From Tateyamaria sp. (GTDB taxonomy: Bacteria; Pseudomonadota; Alphaproteobacteria; Rhodobacterales; Rhodobacteraceae): a stretch of DNA of 8,174 bases. Shown piece by piece: positions 1 to 5,912 of this stretch. Location of the stretch: NCBI GenBank assembly GCA_018668195.1, contig JABITU010000192.1, positions 1 to 8,174 on the forward strand. The letters are read 5' to 3'. The notes beneath the pieces are model-generated. The model searched no databases and had not been told where the DNA came from. It was given only the letters and a program-made list of their open reading frames with translations. Within the stretch, counting starts at the first letter, position 1, and each line of letters begins with the position of its first letter. Position numbers and translations under genes: made by a program.

Positions 1-57
1 GAACCCGCGACCCCCGGCGTGACAGGCCGGTACTCTAACCAACTGAGCTACAACCGC
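1..57 (-). tRNA. tRNA-Asp (anticodon GUC), 3' end cut by window edge
   Basis: Read on the minus strand this is a tRNA from its first base (57): a 7-nt 5' acceptor strand GCGGTTG, a D arm with stem GCTC/GAGT and loop containing GGTTA, an anticodon stem CCGGC/GCCGG, and the seven-base loop CTGTCAC whose middle triplet GTC reads Asp codons. The five-base variable region and the start of the T arm (GCGGG, TTC) follow. Roughly the last 20 nt (rest of the T arm, 3' acceptor strand, CCA) lie beyond the left edge. Loop and stem sizes are canonical, so it should be a working gene. Confidence 0.95.
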
Positions 58-72
58 GTACTGCGTGTTGGG

Positions 73-101
73 GTAATATGGGCGGCTTAGATGCGCGTCA
101 A
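73..101 (-). promoter_or_regulatory. Promoter of tRNA-Asp
   Basis: On the minus strand a -35 box TTGACG (96-101) and a -10 box TATTAC (73-78) are separated by exactly 17 nt. The predicted start would fall near position 65-67, giving a leader of about 8-10 nt before the mature tRNA 5' end at 57. This is a near-consensus housekeeping sigma promoter in the right place and orientation for a stable RNA gene. Confidence 0.75.
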
Positions 102-266
102 GCAGGGTTTTGCGCCAAACAGCACGATTTGTGTGATGAGGGCCCCCTGGTTGGTGCTATCGCGGTTTGAAGCCGCTTATTGAACAGTAAATAATTTAAC
201 CAAACAGACAAACAATAGGGCCGACGCTGACAGGCCAAATGCCGAAAAGCTACACTGCGCACTGCG

Positions 267-476
267 TTGATCCATGAAATGATGCGCAAGCGAATAGCTC
301 GTGCCTATGAAACTGACAGATGCGCCTTGCAAGTTAGTGCTGTGCTGACTGCAGTCGCGACACCCCTATTACCAGAAGCGAGTAAAGCGCTACAGCAATC
401 TTGGAAATCATTGACGCAAACAGAGAAAATTGCCTTTCTGTTAAAGTCTGAATATGCGAAGCAAACGTCTGTATAA
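267..476 (+). CDS. Small hypothetical ORF (weakly supported)
   Basis: This is an open frame of 69 codons from a TTG at 267; ATG codons at 279 and 282 (residues 5 and 6) are more natural starts and would give 65 or 64 aa. I do not recognise the family. The product would be soluble, mostly helical and basic at the N terminus, with an Ala/Leu-rich middle and a Lys/Gln-rich end, and has no signal peptide or obvious motif. No convincing Shine-Dalgarno sequence precedes any of the starts. Codon third positions look more AT-rich than in the neighbouring genes. It could be a small conserved protein of the lineage, a gene remnant or chance. It is listed because the amino-acid composition looks protein-like and no better gene occupies the interval. 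Confidence 0.3.
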   Translation: MIHEMMRKRIARAYETDRCALQVSAVLTAVATPLLPEASKALQQSWKSLTQTEKIAFLLKSEYAKQTSV

Positions 477-638
477 TGGGTTTGCCAGTTTTTTCTCGCA
501 TAGAATAGCGTTATGAAAATGCTGAATTGATATAGTTGCGCGCGCTCTAGTGAGTGACAGCACGTGCAGATCGGCGTATGCTTGTCTCACAAACGCCGGA
601 AAACGGCACACAGACATAAGCTATACAGGCGATTGTAC
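477..638 (+). other. Non-coding interval before the lipoprotein gene
   Basis: I see no gene here. A T-rich stretch (489-494) lies just after the small ORF without a strong stem in front of it, so it is not a convincing intrinsic terminator. An 8-bp palindrome GCACGTGC (560-567) and a small hairpin with stem GCCG/CGGC (595-607) are present. No pair of -35/-10 boxes with good spacing could be picked out, so the lipoprotein promoter, expected here, remains unplaced. Confidence 0.4.
627..629 (+). promoter_or_regulatory. Ribosome binding site deciding the lipoprotein start
   Basis: AGG at 627-629 lies 9 nt before the ATG at 639. It supports that start over the in-frame GTG 75 nt upstream, which would add 25 residues ahead of the Tat motif. 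Confidence 0.55.
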
Positions 639-1205
639 ATGACAAACTTTAATATATCGCGTCGAGGATTTGCCATAGGTGCGGTGGCCAGCACAAGTTT
701 GCTGGCGGCGTGTGGCAATGGTGTGGGTGGGGACGGTGCGGCCACGATCGATGCACGCGTTGGCGCCACTCTGGAAGAGATGTATGGCCAGTACCCTAAC
801 ACTGAAGCCCTTGCATCCAAAGCCAACGGCATGTTGGTGATGCCACTTGTGACTGAAGCAGGGCTAGGCTTGGGTGGCGGATATGGGCGCGGTGCGCTTT
901 TGGTCAATAATGTCACGGTTGATTACTACTCAGTGGTAAAAGGGTCTGGCGGACTTCAGATTGGAGTACAACAATTTGCACATGTTCTGTTTTTCATGAC
1001 CGAGGATGCGCTGGCCAGTTTCCGTCAGTCGGCTGGATGGGCGGCAGGAGCAGATCTTGAGTACGTAGTTTCAGACAGGGGCGACAGCGTTGCCGCGGAT
1101 TCGACTACGGTTTTGTCACCGGTGCTGGCAGCTGTATTTGCCCGCGCGGGTCTGCGCTTTGGCGCGACACTTGAAGGTTCCAAATATACCCGGATCATTC
1201 CCTAA
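639..1205 (+). CDS. Tat-exported lipoprotein, YSC84/SYLF-domain family
   Basis: The product is 188 aa. The N terminus carries a twin-arginine motif SRRGF (residues 7-11), a short hydrophobic segment and the lipobox LAAC with the lipidated Cys at residue 25. This indicates export by Tat and anchoring as a lipoprotein, after which a Gly-rich linker follows. Residues of about 60-188 match the YSC84 (SYLF, formerly DUF500) domain: the GMLVMP segment, the glycine-rich GLGGGYGRG turn, the YYSVVKGSGGLQIG block, and a C terminus ending in TRIIP. The fold is known from lipid-binding proteins, but the role of bacterial members is not settled. The ATG at 639 is chosen because AGG (627-629) sits 9 nt upstream and the signal peptide begins directly there; an upstream in-frame GTG at 564 would bury the Tat signal. 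It appears to be a single-gene unit. The family call is firm, the function is not. Confidence 0.88.
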   Translation: MTNFNISRRGFAIGAVASTSLLAACGNGVGGDGAATIDARVGATLEEMYGQYPNTEALASKANGMLVMPLVTEAGLGLGGGYGRGALLVNNVTVDYYSVVKGSGGLQIGVQQFAHVLFFMTEDALASFRQSAGWAAGADLEYVVSDRGDSVAADSTTVLSPVLAAVFARAGLRFGATLEGSKYTRIIP

Positions 1206-1250
1206 TACCCAGTGTTTGTGGTACGATTACCTTGTGCCCACCAATTGAAC

Positions 1251-1271
1251 GACGCCTTATGCCGTGGCGTC
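1251..1271 (+). terminator. Possible hairpin terminator after the lipoprotein gene
   Basis: GACGCC (1251-1256) and GGCGTC (1266-1271) form a perfect 6-bp stem with a 9-nt loop, 45 nt after the lipoprotein stop codon. No T-run follows on either strand, so this is at best a non-canonical terminator or an RNA 3'-end stabiliser. Confidence 0.3.
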
Positions 1272-1385
1272 TAACAACAAGGTCACACCGATAACTACCG
1301 GAAAGAGCGTTTTTAATCGCAGTGCAACTTTGTATCGTGATCGGAAATTACAACTATGACTTTCTCGAAAGGCATCTAAATTAAC

Positions 1386-1435
1386 GTGCCCGCACGGCTG
1401 GGCACAAGTCAAGCTGGTTGCAGCTGCCTTGTGCC
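1386..1435 (+). promoter_or_regulatory. Overlapping, mutually exclusive hairpins upstream of the acylase gene
   Basis: Three segments compete for pairing. GTGCCC (1386-1391) is complementary to GGGCAC (1400-1405). GGCACAAG (1401-1408) is also perfectly complementary to CTTGTGCC (1428-1435), enclosing an inner stem AGCTG/CAGCT (1412-1416 with 1421-1425, loop GTTG). The middle strand can therefore join only one partner. The structure ends 67 nt before the acylase ATG. No T-run follows, so it is not a plain terminator. It could be a leader switch if transcription starts upstream of it, or a double-stranded operator if the promoter lies downstream. Confidence 0.4.
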
Positions 1436-1490
1436 TTGCGCTCAACCTGAGAGCTTCATAATTGTCAGTGCATGGCAGTCAGAATAGGCA

Positions 1491-1495
1491 AGAGG
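1491..1495 (+). promoter_or_regulatory. Ribosome binding site of the acylase gene
   Basis: AGAGG at 1491-1495 lies 7 nt before the ATG at 1503, a good Shine-Dalgarno match and spacing that fixes the start. Confidence 0.7.
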
Positions 1496-1502
1496 CAAAA
1501 AG

Positions 1503-3968
1503 ATGGCGATGATCTTTCAATGGCTTGTACGCGCAACGGCAGCGGCGATCGTGCTTACGGTGCTGGCCTTTGCGATGGTATACTACCTCGCATCACGATC
1601 ATTGCCCAACTATAGTGCCACCGTAAAAGTACCAGCGATCTCTGCGCCTGTCGAAATTGTGCGCGACAATGCAAACGTGCCCCATATCTTCGGCGAGACA
1701 GACACAGATGTGTTTCACGCGCTTGGTTTTGCGCACACCCAAGACCGGCTGTGGCAGATGATGATGATGCGGCGGACCGCTCAAGGAAGGCTATCAGAAC
1801 TCTTTGGGACAGCCACAGTTGAAGTCGACAGCTTTGTGCGGCGTCTCGACATCTATCGTCTCTCGGTCCAGTCAATAGACGCGCTTGATGCGGCAACCTT
1901 GGCTGCACTCAATGCGTATGCGGCCGGCGTCAATGCGCGCCTTGATCAGATCAATGCGCAGGCGCTTGGGCGTGGCGCACCCGAGATGTTTATATTTAAT
2001 GCACCGCTCGCGCCGTGGCGACCTGCCGACAGCATCGCCATTACCAAGCTGATGGGCCTGCGCCTGTCGGGCCACCTGCAGGAAGAAGTCTTGCGCGCCC
2101 GCATGTCACTGGCGCTTGATGACCCTGCCCGGCTGGCCGACATTCTGCCAAATGTGCCGGGACCGGGCATCGCGAGCCTGCCTGAATACGCCGCGCTGAT
2201 CCCAGATGCACCGCGCAGCTTTGCCGTCGCAGACGATGATCTGCACCCGCTTTCTCCATTTCCATCACGGGGCTTGGCGGGTGCGTCCAATGCCTGGGCA
2301 GCGGCGGCGTCTCGTTCTGCTTCGGGCGGCACACTTATGGCCAATGACCCGCATCTGGGTCTATCTGCGCCATCAATTTGGTACCTTACGCGGCTCGAGT
2401 TAAGCACTGGTGGCGTGATTGGTGGCACAATCCCGGGCATGCCAGTGGTTCTTACCGGTCGATCAGATAGGCTTGGGTGGGGCCTCACCTCAGCCTATGT
2501 GGACGATCAGGACGTACTGATCGAAGAGGTAAATCCAGAAGCACCCGAAGAATACCGAACACCAACAGGCTTCAAGCCGTTTGAAACCCGCAGCTCGATT
2601 GTTCGGATAGCCGACGCCGACCCGGTCACATTAACCCTGCGTTGGACGGATAATGGCCCCGTCCTGCCCGGCAGCTTTGCCAGCCTTGGCGCGGTGACGC
2701 CGCCGGGTCATGTCGCCGCGCTTAGCTGGACAGTGCTCAGCCCTCGCGACACATCCATTCAGGCAGCCTTGGGTGTGATGCGTGCCCAAACCGTCGCCCA
2801 AGCGATTACCGCGAGCGAAAGTTATATTGCGCCTGCTCAAAACCTGACCCTCGCAGACCGCGGCAGCATCGCCATGAAAACCATCGGGGCTATCCCGCGG
2901 CGCAATCTGAACCATCAAAGTCAGGGACGCTTGCCCAGTTTTGGCTGGCGGACCGAAAACCGCTGGCAGGGGCGCATGCCCTACGCGTCTAATCCCGGCT
3001 TTGTCGCACCGATGGGCGGCATTCTTGGAAATACCAACAACAAAACCGTCGACCGACCATTTCCCAACCACGTAAGCTTTGACTGGGGCGACACCCAGCG
3101 GGTCCAACGCTGGCAAAGGTTAATGCAAGCCCGCGAAGTGCATACTCGCGACAGCTTTATCGAAGCGCAGCTCGACACTGTTTCCTTTACCGCACGTTCG
3201 CTTCTTACGCTGATCGGATCTGAATTGTGGTTTACTGGCGAAGCGGCACCCGATGGCACGCCAGACCGACAACGACAGCGTGCTCTGACACTGCTAGCCG
3301 AGTGGAACGGAGAAATGAATGAACACTGGCCAGAACCGTTGATCTACGCCGCTTGGCTGCGCGCCCTACAAGATCGGCTGGTCCGTGACGAGTTAGGTCC
3401 GTTGGCCAGCACGCTAAAACATGTTGAACCGCTGTTTGTCGAACGTGTGTTTCGTGATGTTGACGGAGCTGCTGTCTGGTGCGACATCCGCCAATCCGCC
3501 CCAATTGAGACGTGTCCCGACATGGCCAGACTCGCACTGGACGATGCACTGGTCTGGATTGCAGAAAACTGGGGCGACCAGCTAGAAAGCCTGCGATGGG
3601 GCGATGCACACCAAGCCGCACATGATCATCAGGTTTTGGGCGAGGTCCCGTTGCTGCGGCATTTTGTGAACATTCGCCAATCAACCTCAGGCGGCGACAA
3701 CACACTACTGCGCGGCCGCACCAGTGGCACTGACCCAAACCCATTCCAAAATGTGCACGGCGCCGGCTATCGAGGTGTATACGATTTCGCCGATCCCGAT
3801 TCGTCGGTTTTTGTGATTTCGACGGGGCAATCGGGTCACATGCTATCACGCCACTACGACGATCTGGCACAGCTTTGGCGGCGCGGCGAATATATCCCGA
3901 TGTCGCTTGACGAGGGGCTGGCCCGCGCAGGCGCTGTTGGCATCACCCGCCTTGAGCCGCTGCAGTAA
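1503..3968 (+). CDS. Penicillin acylase family protein (Ntn hydrolase), membrane-anchored
   Basis: The product is 821 aa, usual for the penicillin amidase (peptidase S45) family, which cleaves amide bonds of beta-lactams, N-acyl-homoserine lactones or other acylated amines after self-processing into alpha and beta chains. Residues 9-30 form a hydrophobic signal or anchor segment, implying a periplasmic enzyme. The alpha part holds the family blocks around residues 51-61 (VEIVRDNANVP) and 70-86 (ALGFAHTQDRLWQM). SNAW at 262-265 marks the beta-chain start, so Ser262 is the expected nucleophile and processing should occur between Ala261 and Ser262. NDPHL (281-285) follows. The Asn pair at 512-513 (GNTNNK) is the expected oxyanion-hole region. 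Gly is more usual than Ala before the Ser. The only two Cys, 660 and 671, could form a disulfide in the periplasm. rluE follows after 81 nt on the same strand with no clear terminator between. Substrate cannot be predicted: penicillin G, an acyl-homoserine lactone or another amide are all possible. Confidence 0.93.
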   Translation: MAMIFQWLVRATAAAIVLTVLAFAMVYYLASRSLPNYSATVKVPAISAPVEIVRDNANVPHIFGETDTDVFHALGFAHTQDRLWQMMMMRRTAQGRLSELFGTATVEVDSFVRRLDIYRLSVQSIDALDAATLAALNAYAAGVNARLDQINAQALGRGAPEMFIFNAPLAPWRPADSIAITKLMGLRLSGHLQEEVLRARMSLALDDPARLADILPNVPGPGIASLPEYAALIPDAPRSFAVADDDLHPLSPFPSRGLAGASNAWAAAASRSASGGTLMANDPHLGLSAPSIWYLTRLELSTGGVIGGTIPGMPVVLTGRSDRLGWGLTSAYVDDQDVLIEEVNPEAPEEYRTPTGFKPFETRSSIVRIADADPVTLTLRWTDNGPVLPGSFASLGAVTPPGHVAALSWTVLSPRDTSIQAALGVMRAQTVAQAITASESYIAPAQNLTLADRGSIAMKTIGAIPRRNLNHQSQGRLPSFGWRTENRWQGRMPYASNPGFVAPMGGILGNTNNKTVDRPFPNHVSFDWGDTQRVQRWQRLMQAREVHTRDSFIEAQLDTVSFTARSLLTLIGSELWFTGEAAPDGTPDRQRQRALTLLAEWNGEMNEHWPEPLIYAAWLRALQDRLVRDELGPLASTLKHVEPLFVERVFRDVDGAAVWCDIRQSAPIETCPDMARLALDDALVWIAENWGDQLESLRWGDAHQAAHDHQVLGEVPLLRHFVNIRQSTSGGDNTLLRGRTSGTDPNPFQNVHGAGYRGVYDFADPDSSVFVISTGQSGHMLSRHYDDLAQLWRRGEYIPMSLDEGLARAGAVGITRLEPLQ

Positions 3969-4049
3969 TGACGTATGGTACGCTAAATACATCACAGTCA
4001 GCGCACACACGCCCACCTTGCGCCTTATCACTTTGAAACCACACAACAG

Positions 4050-4598
4050 ATGACTACTCTTCTCTTTAACAAACCTTTTGGTGTTCTGTCGCAATTTACC
4101 GATAAGGGCACTCAGGGCTCGCCAAGGGCCACTCTTTCAGACTTCGTCGAAATACCTGATGTCTACCCGGCAGGCAGGCTCGACCGCGACAGCGAAGGGC
4201 TGATGGTTTTGACCGATAATGGCGCCCTTCAGGCGCGCATCGCACATCCAAAATATAAGGCCCCGAAAACCTATTGGGCCCAGGTCGAAGGGGTTATCTC
4301 AACTGAGGCCCTCGACGCGCTACGCTCAGGCATCATTCTGAAAGATGGTCCAACAAAACAAGCGAAAGCTAAGGCCATCTCAGCCCCCTCAGGCCTTTGG
4401 AGTCGGGATCCTCCGATCCGTGCGCGCAAATCCGTCCCAGACAGCTGGCTAGAACTGACCCTCACCGAAGGTCGAAACCGTCAGGTTCGGCGCATGACGG
4501 CTCATGTTGGGTTTCCAACGCTTCGTCTGATCCGCGCCAAGATCGGTGACTGGCATTTGGGCGAACTGCAACCCGGCGAATCGGTCCACACATCTTAA
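4050..4598 (+). CDS. rluE: 23S rRNA pseudouridine synthase, RluE type
   Basis: The product is 182 aa. It belongs to the RsuA/RluB/RluE branch of pseudouridine synthases and lacks the N-terminal S4 domain, as RluE does; E. coli RluE makes pseudouridine 2457 in the peptidyl-transferase region of 23S rRNA. The first residues ([13 protein letters not shown], 5-17) give the start of the catalytic domain. [10 protein letters not shown] (42-51) is the signature motif with catalytic Asp45. KTYWAQVEG (73-81), [13 protein letters not shown] (116-128) and [10 protein letters not shown] (140-149) are further family blocks. The ATG at 4050 is the natural start, although no strong Shine-Dalgarno is seen upstream. 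It lies 81 nt after the acylase stop and may be read through from it. Family assignment is firm; the exact target uridine is inferred from E. coli. Confidence 0.93.
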   Translation: MTTLLFNKPFGVLSQFTDKGTQGSPRATLSDFVEIPDVYPAGRLDRDSEGLMVLTDNGALQARIAHPKYKAPKTYWAQVEGVISTEALDALRSGIILKDGPTKQAKAKAISAPSGLWSRDPPIRARKSVPDSWLELTLTEGRNRQVRRMTAHVGFPTLRLIRAKIGDWHLGELQPGESVHTS

Positions 4599-4700
4599 CT
4601 GCTTGACGCGGTATCTGACGAATTTTCGCTGTTACAACCGCGCCGATAGCTGAACCATACTACATGGAAACCGCGCACGTCTCGTGCCTAGAGCACAATG

Positions 4701-4797
4701 CGAAAAACCTGAATCACCCAACGCTGCCTGAAATCCAAGATTCAACGCGTTAGGTGATGCACGATGTCTCAACTATTTCGCATGATGCTTTATCGTA
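4701..4797 (-). repeat. Copy 1 of a paired 3'-UTR element, downstream of ccdA
   Basis: About 97 nt, beginning 17 nt past the ccdA stop codon, align with copy 2 at about 5913-6007 in the same orientation. In the best block (4711-4780 against 5924-5990) roughly 50 of 71 aligned columns are identical with one gap, and about 15 of the 20 substitutions are transitions (hand count). Shared landmarks on the minus strand are ATAAAG at the start, CTAACG then GTTGA in the middle, GATTTCA, and a run of five T followed by a base and GCA at the end. Copies of this element are not known to me. Confidence 0.6.
4703..4758 (-). terminator. ccdA: Terminator-like stem and T-run after ccdA
   Basis: Read on the minus strand, ATCACCTAACG (4758-4748) pairs with CGTTGGGTGAT (4723-4713) over 11 positions with one G-U pair, enclosing 24 nt. 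Five T follow at 4707-4703, 5 nt past the stem. The long loop and the offset T-run make it atypical for an intrinsic terminator. On the plus strand the same stem has a C-A mismatch, so it fits transcription from ccdA better than from rluE. Confidence 0.45.
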
Positions 4798-4814
4798 ATT
4801 CCAGGACCACGATG

Positions 4815-5567
4815 TCAGCCCAACGTCGCCAAGGATGGAAATCGCTCGAGCAGCCAGAAAGAAAATCGTGTGAAAAGCCCCAAAAGCATCGCGGCTCCAA
4901 CAACGACTAAAAGCCCGCCCATAAGCTTTTCAATTAAACCCAAGTGACGCTTAAGGCGGTTCATCACCGTCAGAGCACGGCTCATAAACATTGCTGCAAG
5001 CAGAAACGGAATTCCCAGTCCAAACGCGTAGACCGCCAAAAGAAAAGTGCCCCGCGTAACGGATGCTTCGGATGCTGCAAGGGTCAAAATCGCCCCTAGT
5101 TGAGGCCCGATACAGGGGGTCCAACCAAAGGCAAACGCCAGACCAAGAACATATGCACCAAACGACGAGCCACCCTTGTCCCCAGCATCTATACGGGCCT
5201 CACGATCCAGTAACCCGATCCTGAAAACGCCCAAAAAATGAAGCCCAAAAACGATGATGACGGCCCCAGATACTTGTGAAAACAAAATCTGGTTTTGCAA
5301 AAAAAATGAACCAAATGCCGATGCCGCAAAACCCAAAAAGATAAAAACGGTCGATAAGCCCAAAACAAAAAACAGTGCGGCAACTGTCGCCCGGTTTCGC
5401 GCACTGTGGCTGTCAGACAATTCGCCAACAGTCATCCCGGACATATATGCAAGGTAAGGCGGAACAATGGGTAAAACGCAGGGGCTTAGGAAGCTTATGA
5501 TACCCGCAATAAGTGCAATGCCCATTGCTGGGATCAGGCTGGCGTCAATGATGTCAATTCCGTACAT
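4815..5567 (-). CDS. ccdA: Cytochrome c biogenesis protein CcdA (thiol-disulfide electron transporter)
   Basis: The product is 250 aa, with about six hydrophobic membrane segments and a repeat of two similar halves. CcdA takes electrons from cytoplasmic thioredoxin and passes them through a Cys pair in the membrane to periplasmic thiol proteins that keep apocytochrome c haem-binding cysteines reduced. The two key cysteines are present: Cys30 in SFLSPCVLPIVPPY and Cys152 in GWTPCIGPQLGAIL, each flanked by the expected prolines. The length matches short CcdA proteins that lack the periplasmic DsbD domains. The ATG at 5567 is chosen because it gives the standard family N terminus; the frame is open to an ATG at 5642, which would add 25 polar residues and overlap the tusA upstream region. 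The ribosome site is weak (GGGATAAG about 15 nt upstream). It is divergent from the tusA-like gene, with 93 nt between starts. Confidence 0.93.
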   Translation of the reverse strand: MYGIDIIDASLIPAMGIALIAGIISFLSPCVLPIVPPYLAYMSGMTVGELSDSHSARNRATVAALFFVLGLSTVFIFLGFAASAFGSFFLQNQILFSQVSGAVIIVFGLHFLGVFRIGLLDREARIDAGDKGGSSFGAYVLGLAFAFGWTPCIGPQLGAILTLAASEASVTRGTFLLAVYAFGLGIPFLLAAMFMSRALTVMNRLKRHLGLIEKLMGGLLVVVGAAMLLGLFTRFSFWLLERFPSLATLG

Positions 5568-5620
5568 ACTGGCACGCTTATCCCATACCAGACGGTGCGT
5601 CACTGGGGCAAAGGTCACAT

Positions 5621-5634
5621 GTCTGTGGACAGAC
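5621..5634. promoter_or_regulatory. 14-bp palindrome in the ccdA/tusA divergent interval
   Basis: GTCTGT (5621-5626), GG, ACAGAC (5629-5634) is a perfect inverted repeat with a 2-bp spacer. It sits between the two divergent start codons, 53 nt upstream of ccdA and 26 nt upstream of the chosen tusA start. Position and symmetry suit an operator for a dimeric regulator, or a 6-bp hairpin in the tusA leader. No regulator is identified. Confidence 0.35.
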
Positions 5635-5660
5635 TGAAACATCCGTACTACGTCGCAGAT

Positions 5661-5888
5661 ATGTCAGATCAAATAATATTGGATGCCTTGGGCCTGTTGT
5701 GCCCTTTGCCGGTGCTCAAAGCGCGCAAGCGTTTGCAGACTCTGAAACTAGGGGACGAGTTGACCATACAAGCAGACGACCCTGCAGCGATCGTCGATGT
5801 ACCGCATTTCTGTGCCGAGGCCGGGCACACGCTGGTTTCAGCGACTGAGCAAGGCTCGATGCAGGTTTATGTGATCCGAAAAGGATAA
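5661..5888 (+). CDS. tusA: TusA-like sulfurtransferase
   Basis: The product is 75 aa, the usual length of the TusA (SirA/YhhP) family, cytoplasmic proteins that carry sulfane sulfur as a persulfide on one cysteine. The motif LDALGLLCPLPVLKARKRL (7-25) contains the family CPxP box with Cys14 as the sulfur carrier. The central TIQADDPAAIVDVPHFC stretch (35-51) matches the conserved strand-helix region, and Cys51 is an additional cysteine. The start at 5661 gives the typical MSDQ-type N terminus. An in-frame ATG at 5619 has AAGG only 4 nt upstream and would add 14 residues. Whether it serves tRNA thiolation, as in E. coli, or another sulfur route such as molybdenum cofactor or thiosulfate use, cannot be told. 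The divergent ccdA neighbour suggests a link to thiol chemistry, by inference only. Confidence 0.88.
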   Translation: MSDQIILDALGLLCPLPVLKARKRLQTLKLGDELTIQADDPAAIVDVPHFCAEAGHTLVSATEQGSMQVYVIRKG

Positions 5889-5912
5889 AGGACGCGCCCC
5901 AAAGCATTTGTG

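Larger units (their letters stand above)
4599..4814. other. Convergent gap between rluE and ccdA
   Basis: No gene is seen here. Near rluE there is an inverted repeat CGCGGT/ACCGCG (4607-4612 with 4637-4642), with another ACCGCG copy at 4670-4675, and a small hairpin GCACG-TCT-CGTGC (4675-4687). Neither is followed by a T-run, so no firm terminator for rluE is called. The right half is filled by the repeat element described separately, which lies downstream of ccdA. Confidence 0.5.

Noticed and set aside
98..289. 63-codon minus-strand ORF upstream of tRNA-Asp
   Set aside because: It overlaps the tRNA promoter, has a composition typical of chance frames and no family resemblance.
560..567. 8-bp palindrome GCACGTGC
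   Set aside because: A short, single occurrence; a palindrome of this size is expected by chance in a window of this length.
564..638. 25-codon upstream extension of the lipoprotein ORF from a GTG at 564
   Set aside because: It would place a basic, non-conserved stretch ahead of the Tat motif; the ATG at 639 has a ribosome site and gives a standard signal peptide.
1257..1445. 62-codon minus-strand ORF in the gap before the acylase gene
   Set aside because: No ribosome site and no recognisable sequence; it runs over the inverted repeats, which explain part of its composition.
1436..1462. TTGCGC and CATAAT considered as an acylase promoter
   Set aside because: Spacing is only 15 nt and the -10 box is a poor match at its first positions, so it is not listed as a promoter.
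4675..4696. Small hairpins GCACG/CGTGC and GTGC/GCAC after rluE, considered as its terminator
   Set aside because: Stems of 4-5 bp with no T-run on either strand; not enough to call a terminator.
5568..5642. 25-residue N-terminal extension of ccdA from an ATG at 5642
   Set aside because: It is polar, does not match the family N terminus, and would run across the divergent regulatory interval.
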